Source of the DNA: Cercozoa sp. M6MM
Taxonomy: Eukaryota > Endomyxa: Ascetosporea
Assembly: GCA_040357565.1 (NCBI GenBank)
Contig: JBDODJ010000051.1
Reading direction: 5' to 3' (one strand)
DNA: 64,000 bases
The position numbers and the translations under genes are program-made. The notes under the pieces were generated by a model that saw only the letters and a list, made by a program, of their open reading frames with translations, was not told the origin of the DNA and searched no databases. Shown here in pieces: positions 41,879-53,457 of the stretch; positions within the stretch are counted from its first letter, which is position 1, and the number at the start of each line of letters is the position of its first letter.

Positions 41879-44790
41879 ATGCTGCTCATACTCTCGTTGC
41901 TGCTGGTGCATACAGCACAGGCGCAGTCATGCAACTGTGCCGACACGTGTGCAATTCGCACGGACAATGTGATGATCCCGACGCACTCAGCGACGTGCCT
42001 TGTCGATGCTGGTTGTGCTGAAGGCACCGCGCTGCCCAACGGGTCCAGCTGGCGCTTTTGCGGTGTCTAAGCCTCTAAACTTCCTTGAGTTCTGGCATAA
42101 GCCTATTTTTCGCTGGCAGGTCTAAGCGCGGACACTGAGCGTGCCGCGTGTGCCTGCAGTGATTCCTTTAGCGGACCGGCCGATGTATCCGAACGCGGCG
42201 CCTGCAGCACTCATGGTTTTGGCAATGATGAGGTAAACTTACTTCTTAGCTCAAGCCTAGACTAAGCTAAACTTGACAATAAATCAAACGAATTCATAAT
42301 CTTACGACGACAAAGGCCGACTGGTGCTATGTCTGGGCACCCGGGCAGTGCAGCAGCGCGGCTTCGTCCGGTTGGCGAGCAGGTGCCGCCTGGCGCGAGG
42401 TAAATTTAGCTCACTTGAATGACTGTTACATTCTAACAAAGCAGTGATGTTTAGTGTGATCCGATACTGGAGCAACCTCCGGCTCAAGCTCATGACGGCG
42501 GCAACAATGGCAATGCCGACGATCCTGTAGTTTAGACTGCTTTCTGTCGATTATATTCTCATCATATCGAGTCAAGCATTGAATCCTGCCTTTTCCCAGT
42601 GTCGTTGCGTCTCGCAATCGGACCCTGTGGCCAATGGAATTCTCCTACAGCAACGCTTGGGTACAAAGAAAATTGAGATTATATCAGTATCAAAAGATAG
42701 GGTTGGTTTTGGTACGTGCAGGATGCAACTCGCATGCTACGGGCACGCTGCCCTTCTGCTACGTGAAAGGCTCGGCCCAAGAGTGTCCGACTGCTGTCGC
42801 AAGTGCGTGGATTCAAGGTACTCTATTATGGTACCCCTACTTGTGAGATAAGCAAGTTCAATATTACTTTAGGCATTGCATGGCGCAACTGCAATCCTGC
42901 GATCGACAACGGTGGCAGCATCAGTACAACAACGGCAACAACGACAACAACGACAACAACAGCGACAACAACAACTGCTGCTCCCGTCAGTTTACTTTTG
43001 AGTTATTCCCTTGGGAGGGGGTAATACTAAGCGTATACAGACAACACCTCCAACAAACGATGCCTGCACGTGTTCCTCGGAGGCACAACCCTTTAGCAAC
43101 GGAATCGACATTCGTCCGTACCCTTGTTTGACCCCCTGTTTCAAGTATACAACGGAAACACGTATTTGGTAGACGCGTGGGTTGTGCGAGTCACACAACA
43201 GGCGTGCTGCCCTTCTGCTACGTGCAAGGTACGCAGTGTGCCGCTGCTTCTGCCTCTGGGTGGAGACAGGGCACCTTCTGGCGCAACTGCGACCCTGCGG
43301 TGGACAATAATGGCGGCAACAACGGCGGCGGTAATAATGGAGGAGGCAATAATGGAGGAGGCAATAATGGTGGTGGTAGTAATGGAGGTAACTGCGACAC
43401 GCGCTACCGTCGTCAGTGGCGTCGACTGTCGTCGCAGCAACAAATCGAAGTGGTCGACACAATTCGCGACTTCCGACAGCGCGGCGATTGGGCTCGATTC
43501 CAGCGCATCCACGCCTCGCTCAACAACGCACTGCAAGCACACGGCACCTCGCTCTTCCTGCCGTGGCACCGCTGGTTCGTGCACGAGTTCGAAAGCTCAG
43601 TTCGCAACCTCGACTCGCGATACGCTTGCTTCTCCATGCCTTACTGGGACTGGTACACCGTACGACACACAAACAGAGACAATTACTTTCTCAATTCTCA
43701 ATGAACTAATGAACTGCAAATAGGACTCTCGACGCAGGAAGTGAACAGTTCTCGCCGGTAAACTTTAGTTTTTGTTTGCTTTTAGTGCTTTAGTTTCGGC
43801 CAGAATTGACATGTGCGTCCAACTGCAGCTTTTCGCAAGCAGTGCTTTCGGCGGCAATTCATTCGGCGCATGCTCTGTAAACAATGCTGTCAATGAAACG
43901 ACATCTGTAAAGCACATACCATGCACGTACTCTTGATTGTAGACTGCCAGTTGGGCGGCAAGTCGCTGCGTAACACGCAACTTTAACAATGGCGTGCGTT
44001 TCGCCAGTGCCGGCGAGGTGGCCAATGTCATCACGCAGCAGACGCAGTGGCTCACGTTTGCACCTCGAGTCGAGTTGCAGCACAACCTGCCGCACGAGTT
44101 CATTGGTGGCGACATGTCGACTTTGTACCAATACCATCCAGGCTTTATTTCAAATCAATACTGATACAGTGCTTTCAACTGAGTAAACTGAATCCTGCTA
44201 CTTCCAAATTGAGTGAGTAAATTGCTAATTCTCAGTGAATCGGCCAACGACGTTCTGTTCTTCTTGCATCACTCGATGGTGGACATGCTGTTCGCACTGT
44301 GGCAGGTGTGTCACAGCTACGACGGGTTGGGTGGGCCCATTCTACTCTGTTGATTTAGTTAAACTACTACACGGTGTAAAGTAAGTTTACATGTGGTTTT
44401 GTAGAACCGTCGCAACTGACGCAAACGCACTTTGCCGCCTCCTTCAACGGCGGCACTGACGATCGAATCGATCGCGCCATGCCCTTCGCTTCGACCGGTG
44501 GTGAGGCCGGTTTGCTCGAGGTGACTCCGCGAGACATGTGGCGCAACGACCGCGACCCGCTCCGCGTGGTCTACGAAGGCGGCGATCTGCTGCGACATGC
44601 CACCATCCAGCGCATCTGCGGCACGCGAGTGGCCTCCTCGCCCTTCTTTGATGTCGCTTCACTTGGTAACACTGATCAATCTCTTTCAGTACTCACCTTT
44701 AACTGTGATTGTAACTTCCCAGGTGGACAAGTCTCGCGTGGTGAGGCACCCGAAATCGCTTTCTCACTCCGCTCAGTCGCAACTTTGTAA
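41879..44790 (+). CDS. Secreted tyrosinase with tandem cysteine modules
   Basis: The protein opens with a signal peptide, MLLILSLLLVHTAQAQ. Three cysteine modules follow, each ending in [W/F]CYV-x6-9-C-x-x-A-x-x-S-x-W-x-x-G-x-x-WR-x-C-x-P (WCYVWAPGQC near 42.32 kb; FCYVKGSAQEC near 42.76 kb; FCYVQGTQC near 43.21 kb). They are separated by Thr-rich and Gly/Asn-rich linkers (GGGNN repeats, 43.31-43.39 kb). The catalytic domain has a CuA site (HASLNNALQAHG, FLPWHRWFVHEFE), PYWDW then TLDAG, FGGNSFGAC, and a CuB site (QHNLPHEFIGGDMSTLYQY, FFLHHSMVDMLFALW). All expected copper histidines are visible. It would oxidise phenols or o-diphenols outside the cell or in the secretory path. The last exon ends FSLRSVATL, TAA at 44788-44790. 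Confidence 0.92.
43315..43391 (+). repeat. Gly/Asn-coding tandem repeat in tyrosinase
   Basis: GGNGGN-AAT/AAC units of 12-15 bp encode a flexible GGNNGGG linker directly before the catalytic domain. Slippage-prone, so length probably varies between alleles. Confidence 0.85.
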
Positions 44791-44841
44791 ATTATCTCCT
44801 GCACTTTTTCGCTCTTTCCGTGGGCTTGTGTAAAATCAAAC

Positions 44842-45280
44842 ATGTGCACTTTCGGCAGTGAAACGGCGGCTGCGGCTACGTCATCAAGCGCTGAGATGGG
44901 AACGGTTGCTGCCATTCTGGCTCGCATCGACTGCAACGTTTTGGGCTCTGGTACCCTGCCTTTGTTTTCTTGTGAGTGAGTGGGAGGAATTGAAATTGGG
45001 TCCTTGAACAGAAGCTTTGATGTCGCTGAGTGAACATCGTGCTGCACTTATGCACATGACAAAGGAGGTACACAAAATCACTGTACCTTTTTGAGGCTGT
45101 GATATGTACTGTACCTTGCAGGAAATGGACGCGATGCTGACTGAGCACTGTCGAAAAGACTCGACCGAGATGCAGGTACTTGTCTCCGTTTGTCACTTAT
45201 GATACCGTAATAGTCCACTTTAATCAACCCTGGTACTCTTGTAGAGCATCATGCGACGGACAATTGATCTTGTCGAATAA
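44842..45280 (+). CDS. Small helical protein, unrecognised
   Basis: Four exons join cleanly: MCTFGSETAAAATSSSAEM and ILARIDCNVLGS, then EALMSLSEHRAALMHMTKE, then EMDAMLTEHCRKDSTEMQ, then SIMRRTIDLVE and TAA at 45278-45280. Introns begin GTACCC, GTACAC and GTACTT. The product is about 85-90 residues, largely one amphipathic helix, as in small subunits of coiled-coil complexes. I cannot name it. It begins only 51 bp after the tyrosinase stop; a joint transcript or alternative 3' end of tyrosinase is conceivable, but the frame and ATG fit a separate gene. Confidence 0.6.
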
Positions 45281-45472
45281 ATTACAAACTGAACTGACGG
45301 AGTCAACTGACTTATCAACATGAAAGCTGGCATACTGTGAGACACCGGAATGACTAAACGCGTACCACGCGCCAGGGAGCACTTTATACTTCAAATTAAC
45401 TGTGAACTTAAAGCTAGTATAGCTAGTACTAGTACCGACCTGTCCCGATAAACCGGGCCGACTCTAACTGCT

Positions 45473-47464
45473 TCAGTATAACGGCACGAGCTGCAGTGTA
45501 ATCTGTAGCGTCGGTTCGAAGGGCGGTTCCAGTCCACGCGCGAAAGCATCTTCGTCGGTCAGACGACGCGTGAGTGTCTGAAAAGCTTCGTTGTCGCGAT
45601 AAGTCCAAGTGCCCCAGTGGAACACGGCTTCGTGCGGTCTGCTGGGACTGATGATATGTAAGCAACCGTCGCTGCCTCCAACCACGAGTTGTCCTGCATC
45701 TGGGAGTGCGAGAACACAGCGAGCAGCCGACGGAGTCGTGATGCAATTGATGATGGCACCTGAGTCACCATGCCACAGCGTCAAACCACGTCGACCGGTG
45801 CCCACGATGACGTTGTTGCAGTGACACAACTCGCGTGTCGACGGACTGCTCGTGCACCAGAAGGCAGAGTCCATCAGTTCACTTTCTTCCGAGTCGACAT
45901 CACTGACTCGAGTGGTCTGAGCCATCGTCAATCGCTCCGCGAGGAAAGGATCATCGACGAAACCGCGCGAGTTGAGTGCTTCTGTCAGCTCGTGTCCGGT
46001 GTAGCCGTGATACCGAAACGCTTCGATCGCGGCAACGAAACGTCCTTCGCTGAGCAAACCTTTCGCCAGATCGATTCCTTCTTCCTTCGCTGCTGCGCTT
46101 TCTTTTTTCTGAAAAACCGAGTATGACGCCATCAGTGCTGCTTTATTCAAGCAAAAGCACGAACTACCTTGTTCGGATCGCTTGACAGTTCAAACACGTG
46201 CGTGTGTGCCGAACGGAACGAGGCGATCACTTTGTCTCCTCTCTCCGAGAAGCATGCAAAGTCACATGATGCTGCTGGACTGCTCAAACAAACGTGTTCG
46301 TTACCAGTAGGAGAGATAGTGCAAGGTACAGCTTGGGATATCGCGTGCGTCGCCGACCAAACCGATGGTGCCACGGCAGCAAAGTGCGACACGAGCTGCG
46401 ACGCGAATCGAAAATGCGAACTGCGCCGTCATCAACAGCAGCAGCTATCTCAAAAGAGTGAGACGACGTTCGCACAGAGTTTATTGCTGCCTTTCGAAGT
46501 CTTCCTCCTGAGCAATTTCATTTTTTCCAACAACTTTCAGTTGCCCAAAATCAATCAGTCAGAAGTTAAAACGAGCGATTTTTGGGAAATTGAACAAAGC
46601 AAAACTAACCATTCTCAGACGCAGCAAAATGATTGACGACATTTTGATCTTCGGCATCGAAAATGGCCTCGATTCGTCCTGTTCTTCCATCCGCGCGGCT
46701 GAAGAAACTTGTTTGTTTGCAAACAACTTTGTCATGATAAGATAAATTTAAATTCACCAAACTGTTCCGTTGTCACATGCAAGAAGAACAACATTCTCAT
46801 CAAAAGAAGTGATATCGTTGACCCTGCAGAAAACACAGTCGTTTGAGGTTTAAAGCTGTTTAAAGACCAGAAAACAAAATGCCCATCAGTTGCAGCTTTC
46901 CACTTGGTTAAAGTTCCCGTTTCGAGCTCTGTTTCGACACTAATAGGGCCTCTATCTTAGATCAAAACTGTTAAAATCAAAGACATACAGAATGCCATCG
47001 AAATCGCCACTGAGAACGGTAGTTTCGCGAAGAAAGTCAACTGCATCAACCCCATGCTCGTGCTACAAGAACCTGGAAGATACGAGAGATGTTTGATGCT
47101 GAGGCAAAAGACAATTTACGGCGGTGTTCAGCGTTCCAAGGTTTAAATGTCGTGTGTCCAATGCGTCTGAAACACTCAGTTTTCCGTCACTCGAAGCAGC
47201 GACTCTAGAAGACAGGACTTTTCGTTGCTCAAATCGACTCAGTTTTGGTGTTTTTACAACAGAGGCGCCGTGCGGCGATTCAGCGCCAGTCGGTTGATTT
47301 TGCCTCTGTGGACTCTGGCCGTGCGAGTCAAACACAGTCGCGCTGACCACTGGAGCAAACGGCTCAGCCCACAACATCAAAAAGCACCTGGCTGGCACAC
47401 GAAAAAGACAAATCACCCAGTCAGACGGCAGCGAATGATCAAAACTGTCTCTTCGATTCAACAT
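45473..47464 (-). CDS. WD40-repeat protein
   Basis: Minus-strand exons carry typical beta-propeller strands: RVAASSDGKLSVSDAL, GVDAVDFLRETTVLSGDFDG with ILYVFDFN, VNDITSFDENVVLLACDNGT, IAAAVDDGAVRIFDSRRSS, and CLSSPAASCDFACFSERGDK then VIASFRSAHTHVFELSSD. A helical insertion follows (ESAAAKEEGIDLAKGLLSEG and FRYHGYTGHELTEALNSRG), then a final blade (VVGGSDGCLHIISPSRPHEA). It ends LQLVPLY with TGA at 45473-45475. WD40 propellers are protein-interaction platforms. The helical segment between blades is unusual and does not identify a family for me. The proposed start (MLNRRDSFDHSLPSDW, 47464) is plausible; the join to the second exon is not settled. Confidence 0.65.
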
Positions 47465-47654
47465 GCGTCTATTCTGAACTATTGTGCACAGTGTCACGTT
47501 AAACGAGCTATCGGCACGACGTCACTACTAAAATTACCACACAAGAGGTTGATTTACTTGACAACAAAATTGTTTTCTCTATCGCAGGCTACAACTACAG
47601 GGCAGACGCTTCGTTGATGTGACACGCTTTGTTGGATAGACTTTATGTTTTTAA

Positions 47655-48785
47655 ATGTCTTTTGGTCACGAGAAGGACGTGCTGACGGAAATCTCACAAG
47701 TATTGCCAGTGGAGGGACGGTTTTGTGCACCATGCAGCGTCGAACTGGCGTGCCATGAGCCTCGCGACGCTGTACAACTTGCATTTTTCTTGATTTTTGC
47801 TATGCAGGTATAGGTTGATTTCTGCAGAGAAATCGCCTGCTCTACGCGCTTGTTGCTTCCACAATGTACGTGATGATTTTTTCGAGACCACGTGGTATCA
47901 AAAATACGCTGCAACGTCTGCTGCAGAAAGCGAGGAGGCGACGTTTTGTGGCTAAATTTTGGCGAATTGAGTTTCAAACGCTTGTTTGACCTGATTGACG
48001 CGGACACCGACTTGCTCCAAGTAGCGTTTCTTGAAACCTTGAAACAACATTTGTGAAACTGAAGATCAGAAGCACTTGCACGTGATTCCTGTGCACTCGC
48101 TGCCTGCGGTAGTACCACATGACTCAAAGCGTCTGTGAATGTGACGTTTTACTTGCTTGAACAGGTTTGCGCAGTGTTGCGGCAATTGCGACAATATCTA
48201 AAAAATGAAAGCAGCGGACAAGCAGGCGTTTTCGCAGGCAGATTCCAGACACTTCGGCTTCTCGTTTTAGAGGTACTGACTTGAGGAAATTTTATACGAA
48301 ACTGACGCGAATTTAAAATATCTGTTTTATGCAGGAGTTTTCGCCTGTGGCTCGTAACGCACGCAGCATCGCGGTCGCTGCCGGGAAAACTGACGCGCGG
48401 CAACGCTTTCGAGGCGAAGAACTGGTTCTGGGTCTGCTAGCTGCACTCAGTCTGCGAATGTTTAGATGTGTTTAGGGCGACGATTTGCGAGCTTTGTTGT
48501 CGCAATTGCGTGCCCTTAACAGAGTGCCCGTAATCTTCACGACGACGATCCTCCAGCGAGACGAAGGTCACCCTCTGGGTCCCACTTGGGACGCAATTGC
48601 ACAGGTTCCATTACCACCAGTCTGCAGGTGTGTTATGGTGCATCTTTTTTGTACAGATTCGACTGCACGTGCGCGACTCAAGTAGACATGAGGGCGGAGT
48701 GGTCGTTTCTGTTGACACATCACCCTACCAGGCAAAAGGCACCAAGGTCCTGTTGGATGAAACCACACTCGGTCCTGAGCTCTAG
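47655..48785 (+). CDS. Rad51-family paralogue with degenerate Walker A
   Basis: Eight exons fit exactly in frame: 47655-47771, 47828-47865, 47927-48020, 48070-48108, 48165-48272, 48335-48424, 48476-48604 and 48657-48785, giving 247 residues. The fold follows RecA/Rad51 paralogues (RAD51D, XRCC2, SWSAP1-like). After SVELACHEPRDARNRLLYAL comes a strand DVLWLNFGELS, a helix ADTDLLQKHL with VIPVHSLPAVCAVLRQL, a Walker B-like strand LRLLVLEEF, then DDLRALLSQLRALNRVPVIF, LGPTWDAIAQ and IRLHVRDSSRHEGGVVV. The position of the P-loop (GxxGxGKT) reads HEPRDARN, and the Walker B Asp is Glu, so ATP hydrolysis looks lost. Such paralogues support homologous recombination. The family call is by pattern only. 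Confidence 0.75.
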
Positions 48786-49057
48786 CTGTTCATCTTAATT
48801 AATTGTAACAACACGTAGCGCAGTACACAGCAGCTGGACCAGCTGCCAGTCTGCGCCTGCTGTCCTTTTTGTTCGGTGTTGGTCGTGCGTGATCTTTTCT
48901 GCTCCTGGACTACCGGTCCAGAGAATCCCACACTGCTGTAGTTCTGAGTTCTCGCGTGCCTGTGACCGTGTGTATGCAACAGTGCACGCATTAGAGACGC
49001 GTGTGCAGAGAAAAGAGCGAGTAGTGCATTTTGAAAGACCACTGAAACGCGTGCCGG

Positions 49058-49957
49058 ATGTTCCTTGTAGCGACGACTCTGTTGCTTGTTGTGCTGGCGT
49101 TGTTTGCGCCCGCGCGTGCTGCTTCCTGGTAAAATCTCGCTTAGAATGTTTCGCGTCGTCCGCGCGGAGCAAACAAGCTGGATCTTGACTAAAATAATTG
49201 CAATACACTTGTTCTGGTCTGCAGTGAGGAGCTCACTGCACTTTCGGAAAATGCCGGCAAGCTGGACCAAGTCGAGCTCTGGTAGGATTTTGCGGCTTTG
49301 CAACCTAGTTTCGTTTCGACTTTTGTTTTCGTGCTGTAGGCACCAACAAATGATCGGTGACTGTCTGAGTCGCTGCATCCAGAAGATGGAGGAAGATCGC
49401 GACGACAAGAAGACCTGCAAGTGCAAGGACGAGAAGGACGACTTTGACGATGTGTTCTTCAAGGAAGATGCGAACGATGGTATGTTTTCATGTCCAAGAT
49501 GTGCGTGCTTTTTCCGTTTTAACTTGATTAAGTGTTTCTATTGCAGACTGGCGATTCTACTGCGAGACGGCCAAGTTCACGACTTCTGGCAAGCGCGAGG
49601 TGCCGCTGTTCTGCTTGACGTGAGTTCTTCGCTGTTGCTTGTGAGTCAAAGTTTTGTTGTGTGCAGATCACGCTCAAGTACTACCCTGTGGCTCTGCGCG
49701 AGTGCAACAGCATCGACTTGCGCGTGGAGCACTGCCGTGCCGCTAACATCCGCGCTGCGCTTGCCTCTGGCTCCAACATTGAGTACCCACAGTCACAACG
49801 CCTATGTAGTGATATTATCTGACTTGTTGTGTAGCCCGGAGGAGATTGAAATCAAGGATTGCAAGCCGACCACCGTCGCTATCGTTTTCATCGTTATTGG
49901 TTCGCTCGTCGGTGTCGCACTCATCGGTCTTGGCGTCTACAAGTTCAAGAACAAGTG
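49058..49957 (+). CDS. Type I single-pass membrane protein, unrecognised
   Basis: The signal peptide MFLVATTLLLVVLALFAPARAAS is followed by CEELTALSENAGKLDQVELW, MIGDCLSRCIQKMEEDRDDK, CKCKDEKDDFDDVFFKED, DWRFYCETAKFTTSGKREVP, ITLKYYPVALRECNSIDLRV and EHCRAANIRAALASGS. A terminal membrane helix TVAIVFIVIGSLVGVALIGL precedes the short basic tail GVYKFKNK, TGA at 49955-49957. About 10 ectodomain cysteines suggest disulfides. Six exons are joined in frame. Codon choice is biased like actin's, suggesting high expression. No family is recognised. Confidence 0.75.
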
Positions 49958-50379
49958 AGTTGCATGCGAAGGTTCGAAACGTTCGGAACGACTGACTCCA
50001 TTCGTCTCGTTTTTCCTTTTGCTGTACCGCACTAAGCCTTCACTTAGTTACGTTAGTTCGTTAGTTGAGTCTGTACGGAACCGACGCAACTCCTACGTCA
50101 GTTCCCAGCGCCACAGCGCAGCTAGGCGAGGGTGGGTCGAAAGTGCATGGCCATCTACCGCCAGCTATGGTAGGCCCGTCCAGCTCCCCTTTGACGTTCC
50201 CCAGACGACGGATTGATTCCGTAGTCGGTGCGTAGCGGGCTGTAGTTTGATAGTAACCTCGAATCAACATACATCACCGGAAATATGTTTCTCAAGGTCC
50301 GTCGCTATGGGCGTCATGATCACACTACAGCACGTCGCCTGAGACTGCATGCATTCCAGCGCGTCTTTAACCTCGTGTC
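49958..50379. other. Intergenic, convergent stops
   Basis: About 420 bp between convergent 3' ends. I see no further exon, repeat or structured element. Confidence 0.5.
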
Positions 50380-53086
50380 CTACGGCAGCAGACTATTGTT
50401 AACGCGTACGCCAGGGTTCTCGGTGTCATCGTCAAGATCGATTTCGAAGTCATTGTCGCTCCTGTCGCCTCGTGCCTCAATGTAACGCCGCGGTTCTTGG
50501 CTGTCTTCGACGTTGTCAAGCGCATCGGCGACGGCTTCGAGCTGAGCATCAGTGAACCCGCCTCCCGAAGCACGTGCCTGTTGCAGACGCAGCATGTGCA
50601 AGGCGGCCTATGGAACTCAATGTGAGTTGACACAGTCGAACGTATGGGAGTACTGGTACATTCACTTGTCGTTGCTCGGTCGAGTTTTTGCGCATCTGAA
50701 CGCACATGTAGACGAGCGCGCAGACCACCACGAGTGCCAGCAGTCCTGTCAACATGCATATGGAAAATAAACACTCCGTTTAATGGGCCGAAGGAAGCTG
50801 CAGCACCGAGAGCACTGCTCAGTCCAGCGATGAGCTTGCTGTCCGTGTTGTTTTTTGGCGCATCTAGGGGGCAAAGTCAGAAGTACTAACAAAGAGGAAA
50901 ACAGGTCTAAATCACCTCGCTCCACAGTATCGTCGTTCACTCCAAATGACGGCAGCAACGTCGATCCGTCTTCAGTTGTCGTAAAAGAACACTCACAGGA
51001 GGGAAAGAAGCTGCAAGTACCCGGCGACACGGCAACGAGTTTCGTGCCTCGCACTCGCGGGTCTACGGTACCGGTACCGATGTGCACCTCGTATTGCATA
51101 CTGAAAAGGGACAAGCGTTATCTCAATTTTACCGTTGCCGAGCGGAGAAGCAACGGTGCCGCTCAAGTCGCGCAACAACAGAGCCACTACATCTGCAGAC
51201 AGAGGCATTTTTTTCTCTTGCTGAGCAGAGAAAAACTGTGCTACCATCGGCGTCGGCGAGAGGCGTGGTCTTGACGAGCAGGTCAAAGTGACTGCCTGCA
51301 ATGACGTCGTTGTTGCCGTTTGAAATATCGGCCACAACGAACAGTTCGCGCGGCAGACCAGCTTCAATAATAAATCAAAGGTACAGGGAGGGGGTAAGGG
51401 AAGGCAAAGATGCCATACCGTCCGCGAAGGCATCCAACACGGTCTGCTGCACCATAAACTTTTCAAACTCGGTCAGAGCCGAGAAACCCGTGCCTTGAGT
51501 TGTGTCTACAAAGGTAATACATCATTTAGTAAAACCCTTAATTTCGATATTTACCACCAGAATTTTCACTGTTCATGAGTGCATCTTCGTTGAGGATCAA
51601 GCGAATGCGAACATCTTGCGTTGTGAAACACGCGCCGGTGCGACAAGTTCCCGGCAGCGTCGTTATCACATCCGTGCACTATGTCCATATATACACTCTG
51701 TGTGTTAAAGTAGACTTCATGAGGTACAAGGTACGGCATCGCCCTCACTGAGTGCCTGGCAAGCATCCCGTACGGAACATGCTGCGCCGCGGTAGCCGTT
51801 CCGACAGTCGCAGCGACCGAAACATGCGCCTCTCTGATAGCAAACACCCTAGGTATCTACAGCATACACTGGACACAGGTACCTCCAAACCGCCGCAAAT
51901 ACGGCCTTGAGAATCACGTGGGCACGAGTCGGAATTGTACTGCACACTGAGTGCTAAGACAAGCCTTTAAAAGGAAGCACAAAGAGAGACGTACCACTTT
52001 AACCGGCAGCGATGTCGGAGGAGACTGCATTCCGAGCACGTCACTCACTCGTACCGTCAGCGAGTAGGCGAAGACGCCGTCTTCTTCCTGTTGTAAGGAA
52101 GGGTACCCTTCAGGCAGAAGAAAAAGAGAAGGAACGTACCGTCTTGCCTGCAGTGTTTGGAACTGCCCGAATGATTAAATCGCCCGTGTCAATGTTGACT
52201 TCCACTGCGGACACAAGAAGCACAAGTAATCGAGGGGATGAAACACGTTCAAAAGAAGGTACGAAAGGCTGCAGCGTCTCCTCCGATCACAGTGTATCGC
52301 ATCTATTGGATTTAGGGTGAACCTACTACGTCAAGGAAGTGGACGAACGACAGAGAGAGAAGGAGATACACTGTCAGAATCGGGGTCGCTCGCGATGATC
52401 TTGGAGACCACCGTGCCCATTGGAAGTGTCGAGTGCAGACGTACTGTTCTCACCTGTACGACTACCCAAACACAGCACATGCTACACTCCTTTGCCCGAT
52501 GATTTGTAGGGGTATACTTGGTGCTTCGTTGGCATCCTGTACGAGAATGTCCTGCTGCAACGTCAGTTTCGGCGTCGAGGAGGAACTGTCTGTCACGTCC
52601 ACTTGCAAGCTCTACCAGTGGGGATGTATCATACTAATATTGGAAGATAAAACAGCGAAGGAAATAAGAAGAGTACCAGTAGGGGTGCAGCCTCGTGGTT
52701 TAGACCTGCAGAGCCCACGCGCACTTCGCCGTTCAACTCGATCACAAGCACTCCCTAAACGGAACGAATCCAATAAAAGGAAGTAACTTTCAATGAACCC
52801 GGACTCTGGTCAGATAGCTCTACCAAAGCAGTTCCGCCACGCACGCGATACACTGCAGTGGCTTCGTCAATTTGCGCTTTGGCCTGTTTCGTCCCAACAT
52901 TGCAAAATTCAGTTGAGTGTTTAGTTTTTATTTTACAGTTCCAGGCATGGATTTGGACAGATCGACGATGAGCGAGCCCGGAGCAGCAAGCTCACTCACC
53001 GATACTTCTGACATTGTCACAAGTGTGGCAGTCACCAGCGACGCTCGCAGCAGCACCACATAGGCAAACGCCGTATGCAGCAGCAT
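50380..53086 (-). CDS. Cadherin/EGF-like single-pass receptor
   Basis: The signal peptide MLLHTAFAYVVLLRASLVTA leads into cadherin-type repeats. Strand and linker motifs include VSVSELAAPGSLIVDLSKS, GVLVIELNGEVRVGSA, LQVDVTDSSSSTPKLTLQQ followed by DILVQDANEAPSI, LPMGTVVSKIIASDPDSDS, VEVNIDTGDLIIRAVPNTAG and EDGVFAYSLTVRVSDVLG. An EGF-like module follows (CYQRGACFGRCDCRNGYRGA and ACSVRDAC). Then come beta-rich segments (ELFVVADISNGNNDVIAGSH; VALLRDLSGTVASPLGNGKI), a membrane helix MLTGLLALVVVCALVYMCVQ, and a cytoplasmic tail rich in acidic residues ending VRVNNSLLP (TAG at 50380-50382). Cadherins mediate calcium-dependent adhesion in animals and occur in choanoflagellates and a few other protists. 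The DxNDN linker is weakened (DANEA), so calcium binding may be reduced. About fifteen introns; not every exon was joined. Confidence 0.72.
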
Positions 53087-53457
53087 CTCCACTCGACTCA
53101 GCTGATGATAATATGACACTCGACTTTCGGGAGTGTATTTGCGTCCGTCAGCTTACCTAATTTAGTAAGCAAGATCCCTGGTGCAGTTGAGCAGGTAACA
53201 TTGAATACCAATCTCATTCTCACTTGCGCAGCGTTTCTTCGGAACTGAAACGCGATGAAAGATAAGAATCCGAACTGCGCTGTGCGTCGCCCGCGTATGG
53301 TAGGCCAACCGGGCTGCAATGAAAATAATGTGAGTATAGTTTTCTCTGTTCTAATTTAGCGTAGGCTGTAAATTAAACCGAGCAGAACGGAAATGAACGG
53401 CAGAATCTGGAATTTAGACTGACTTAAATCAAATAAACCGACGACGCGAAACGTCGA
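53087..53457. other. Intergenic
   Basis: About 370 bp between two same-strand genes. A minus-strand frame at 53098-53319 lacks hydrophobic or family features and is probably not coding. Confidence 0.45.
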
